A DNA stretch of 64,000 bases from Natronohydrobacter thiooxidans (lineage in GTDB: Bacteria; Pseudomonadota; Alphaproteobacteria; Rhodobacterales; Rhodobacteraceae), in assembly GCF_001884735.1 (NCBI RefSeq), contig NZ_MJAP01000012.1, positions 124,001 through 188,000 on the forward strand, in the 5' to 3' direction. A program made the position numbers and the translations under genes. This document shows, piece by piece, positions 63,805 through 64,000 of this stretch (its first letter is position 1; each line of letters starts with the position of its first letter). The notes beneath the pieces were generated by a model. The model was not told the DNA's origin. It did not search any database and was given only the letters and a program-made list of their open reading frames with translations.

Positions 63805-64000
63805 CGGGTCTCCTCCGTCGATTGATAGGTGCTGGTGGACGCCGCTCGCAACACGCGGTCCCGCGAGACGCAAAGCTGCCACAACCAGACGCACTAAAAG
63901 CCATTCAAGCGCCATGGGCAAGCATGATTGCGCAGCCGGTTACGGCGCTTCACAAGGTAGATCATTGCAAGAACCGCCGCAGTTGCGTAGCGTCCCGCCC
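63805..64000. other. right-edge region without a recognised gene
   Basis: Upstream of the quinone reductase there is no credible frame with a ribosome binding site up to the end of the window. Confidence 0.5.

Noticed and set aside
1..64000. Search for tRNA, rRNA, CRISPR arrays, insertion sequences, integrases and phage genes.
   Set aside because: None could be recognised; all repeats seen are short operator- or terminator-like inverted repeats.

Overview
The window reads as a chromosomal segment of an alphaproteobacterium of the Rhodobacteraceae/Paracoccaceae type. The evidence is the high GC, dense operons joined by ATGA or TGATG overlaps, a RamB/PccR-type regulator, a bioBFDAZ operon with BioR-like boxes, and single-domain sugar ABC ATPases. 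Candidate EcfG-type promoters and a serine-cycle/3-hydroxypropionate-bicycle gene set also fit. I see no rRNA, tRNA, CRISPR array, transposase or prophage gene. Assignments rest on motifs and remembered family sequences; no search was run.

Layout. 1-6.6 kb: a D-2-hydroxyacid dehydrogenase running off the left edge, a TauE/SafE permease, a small exported protein, a two-domain chromate transporter, and a four-PAS hybrid histidine kinase preceded by a short PAS-like ORF. 6.7-12.5 kb: a BMP-type nucleoside/nucleobase ABC operon ending in a CodA-like deaminase whose discriminating active-site Asp is Cys, suggesting 5-methylcytosine deaminase. 12.6-20.6 kb: a RamB/PccR-like regulator divergent from sga-mcl-mtkA-mtkB-meh-mct. 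This joins malyl-CoA chemistry of the serine cycle to the mesaconyl-C4/citramalyl-CoA branch of the 3-hydroxypropionate bicycle. 20.7-22.1 kb: phoU-phoB behind a consensus Pho box, then glf. 23.4-31.5 kb: a ROK regulator divergent from xylFHGBA and a thioredoxin-fold gene.

31.6-43.0 kb: a sugar island with ABC importer, GntR regulator, aldose dehydrogenase, lactonase, mutarotase, UxaB-, LgoD- and UxaA-like enzymes, an SDR and an FAH-family hydrolase. Together these cover non-phosphorylative L-fucose degradation and, plausibly, L-galactose/L-galactonate degradation. 43.2-49.1 kb: idi and bioBFDAZ. 49.3-55.9 kb: a stress block (DUF892 ferritin-like protein, otsBA, glycogen-debranching-like enzyme, GT4) with three EcfG-like promoters. 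56.1-58.3 kb: kbl-tdh, whose Tdh lacks the four structural-zinc cysteines. 58.4-59.3 kb: a deletion scar of SBP, permease and RraA fragments. 59.3-63.8 kb: a class III aminotransferase with an RpiR regulator, a TRAP permease remnant, an IclR regulator and a quinone oxidoreductase.

How it fits together. The segment is mostly catabolic. Xylose and fucose/galactose enter through ABC importers. The sga-mct island could make glyoxylate and acetyl-CoA from malate and turn mesaconyl-CoA into pyruvate plus acetyl-CoA. Biotin supply supports the carboxylases such routes need. The trehalose block looks controlled by the general stress response.
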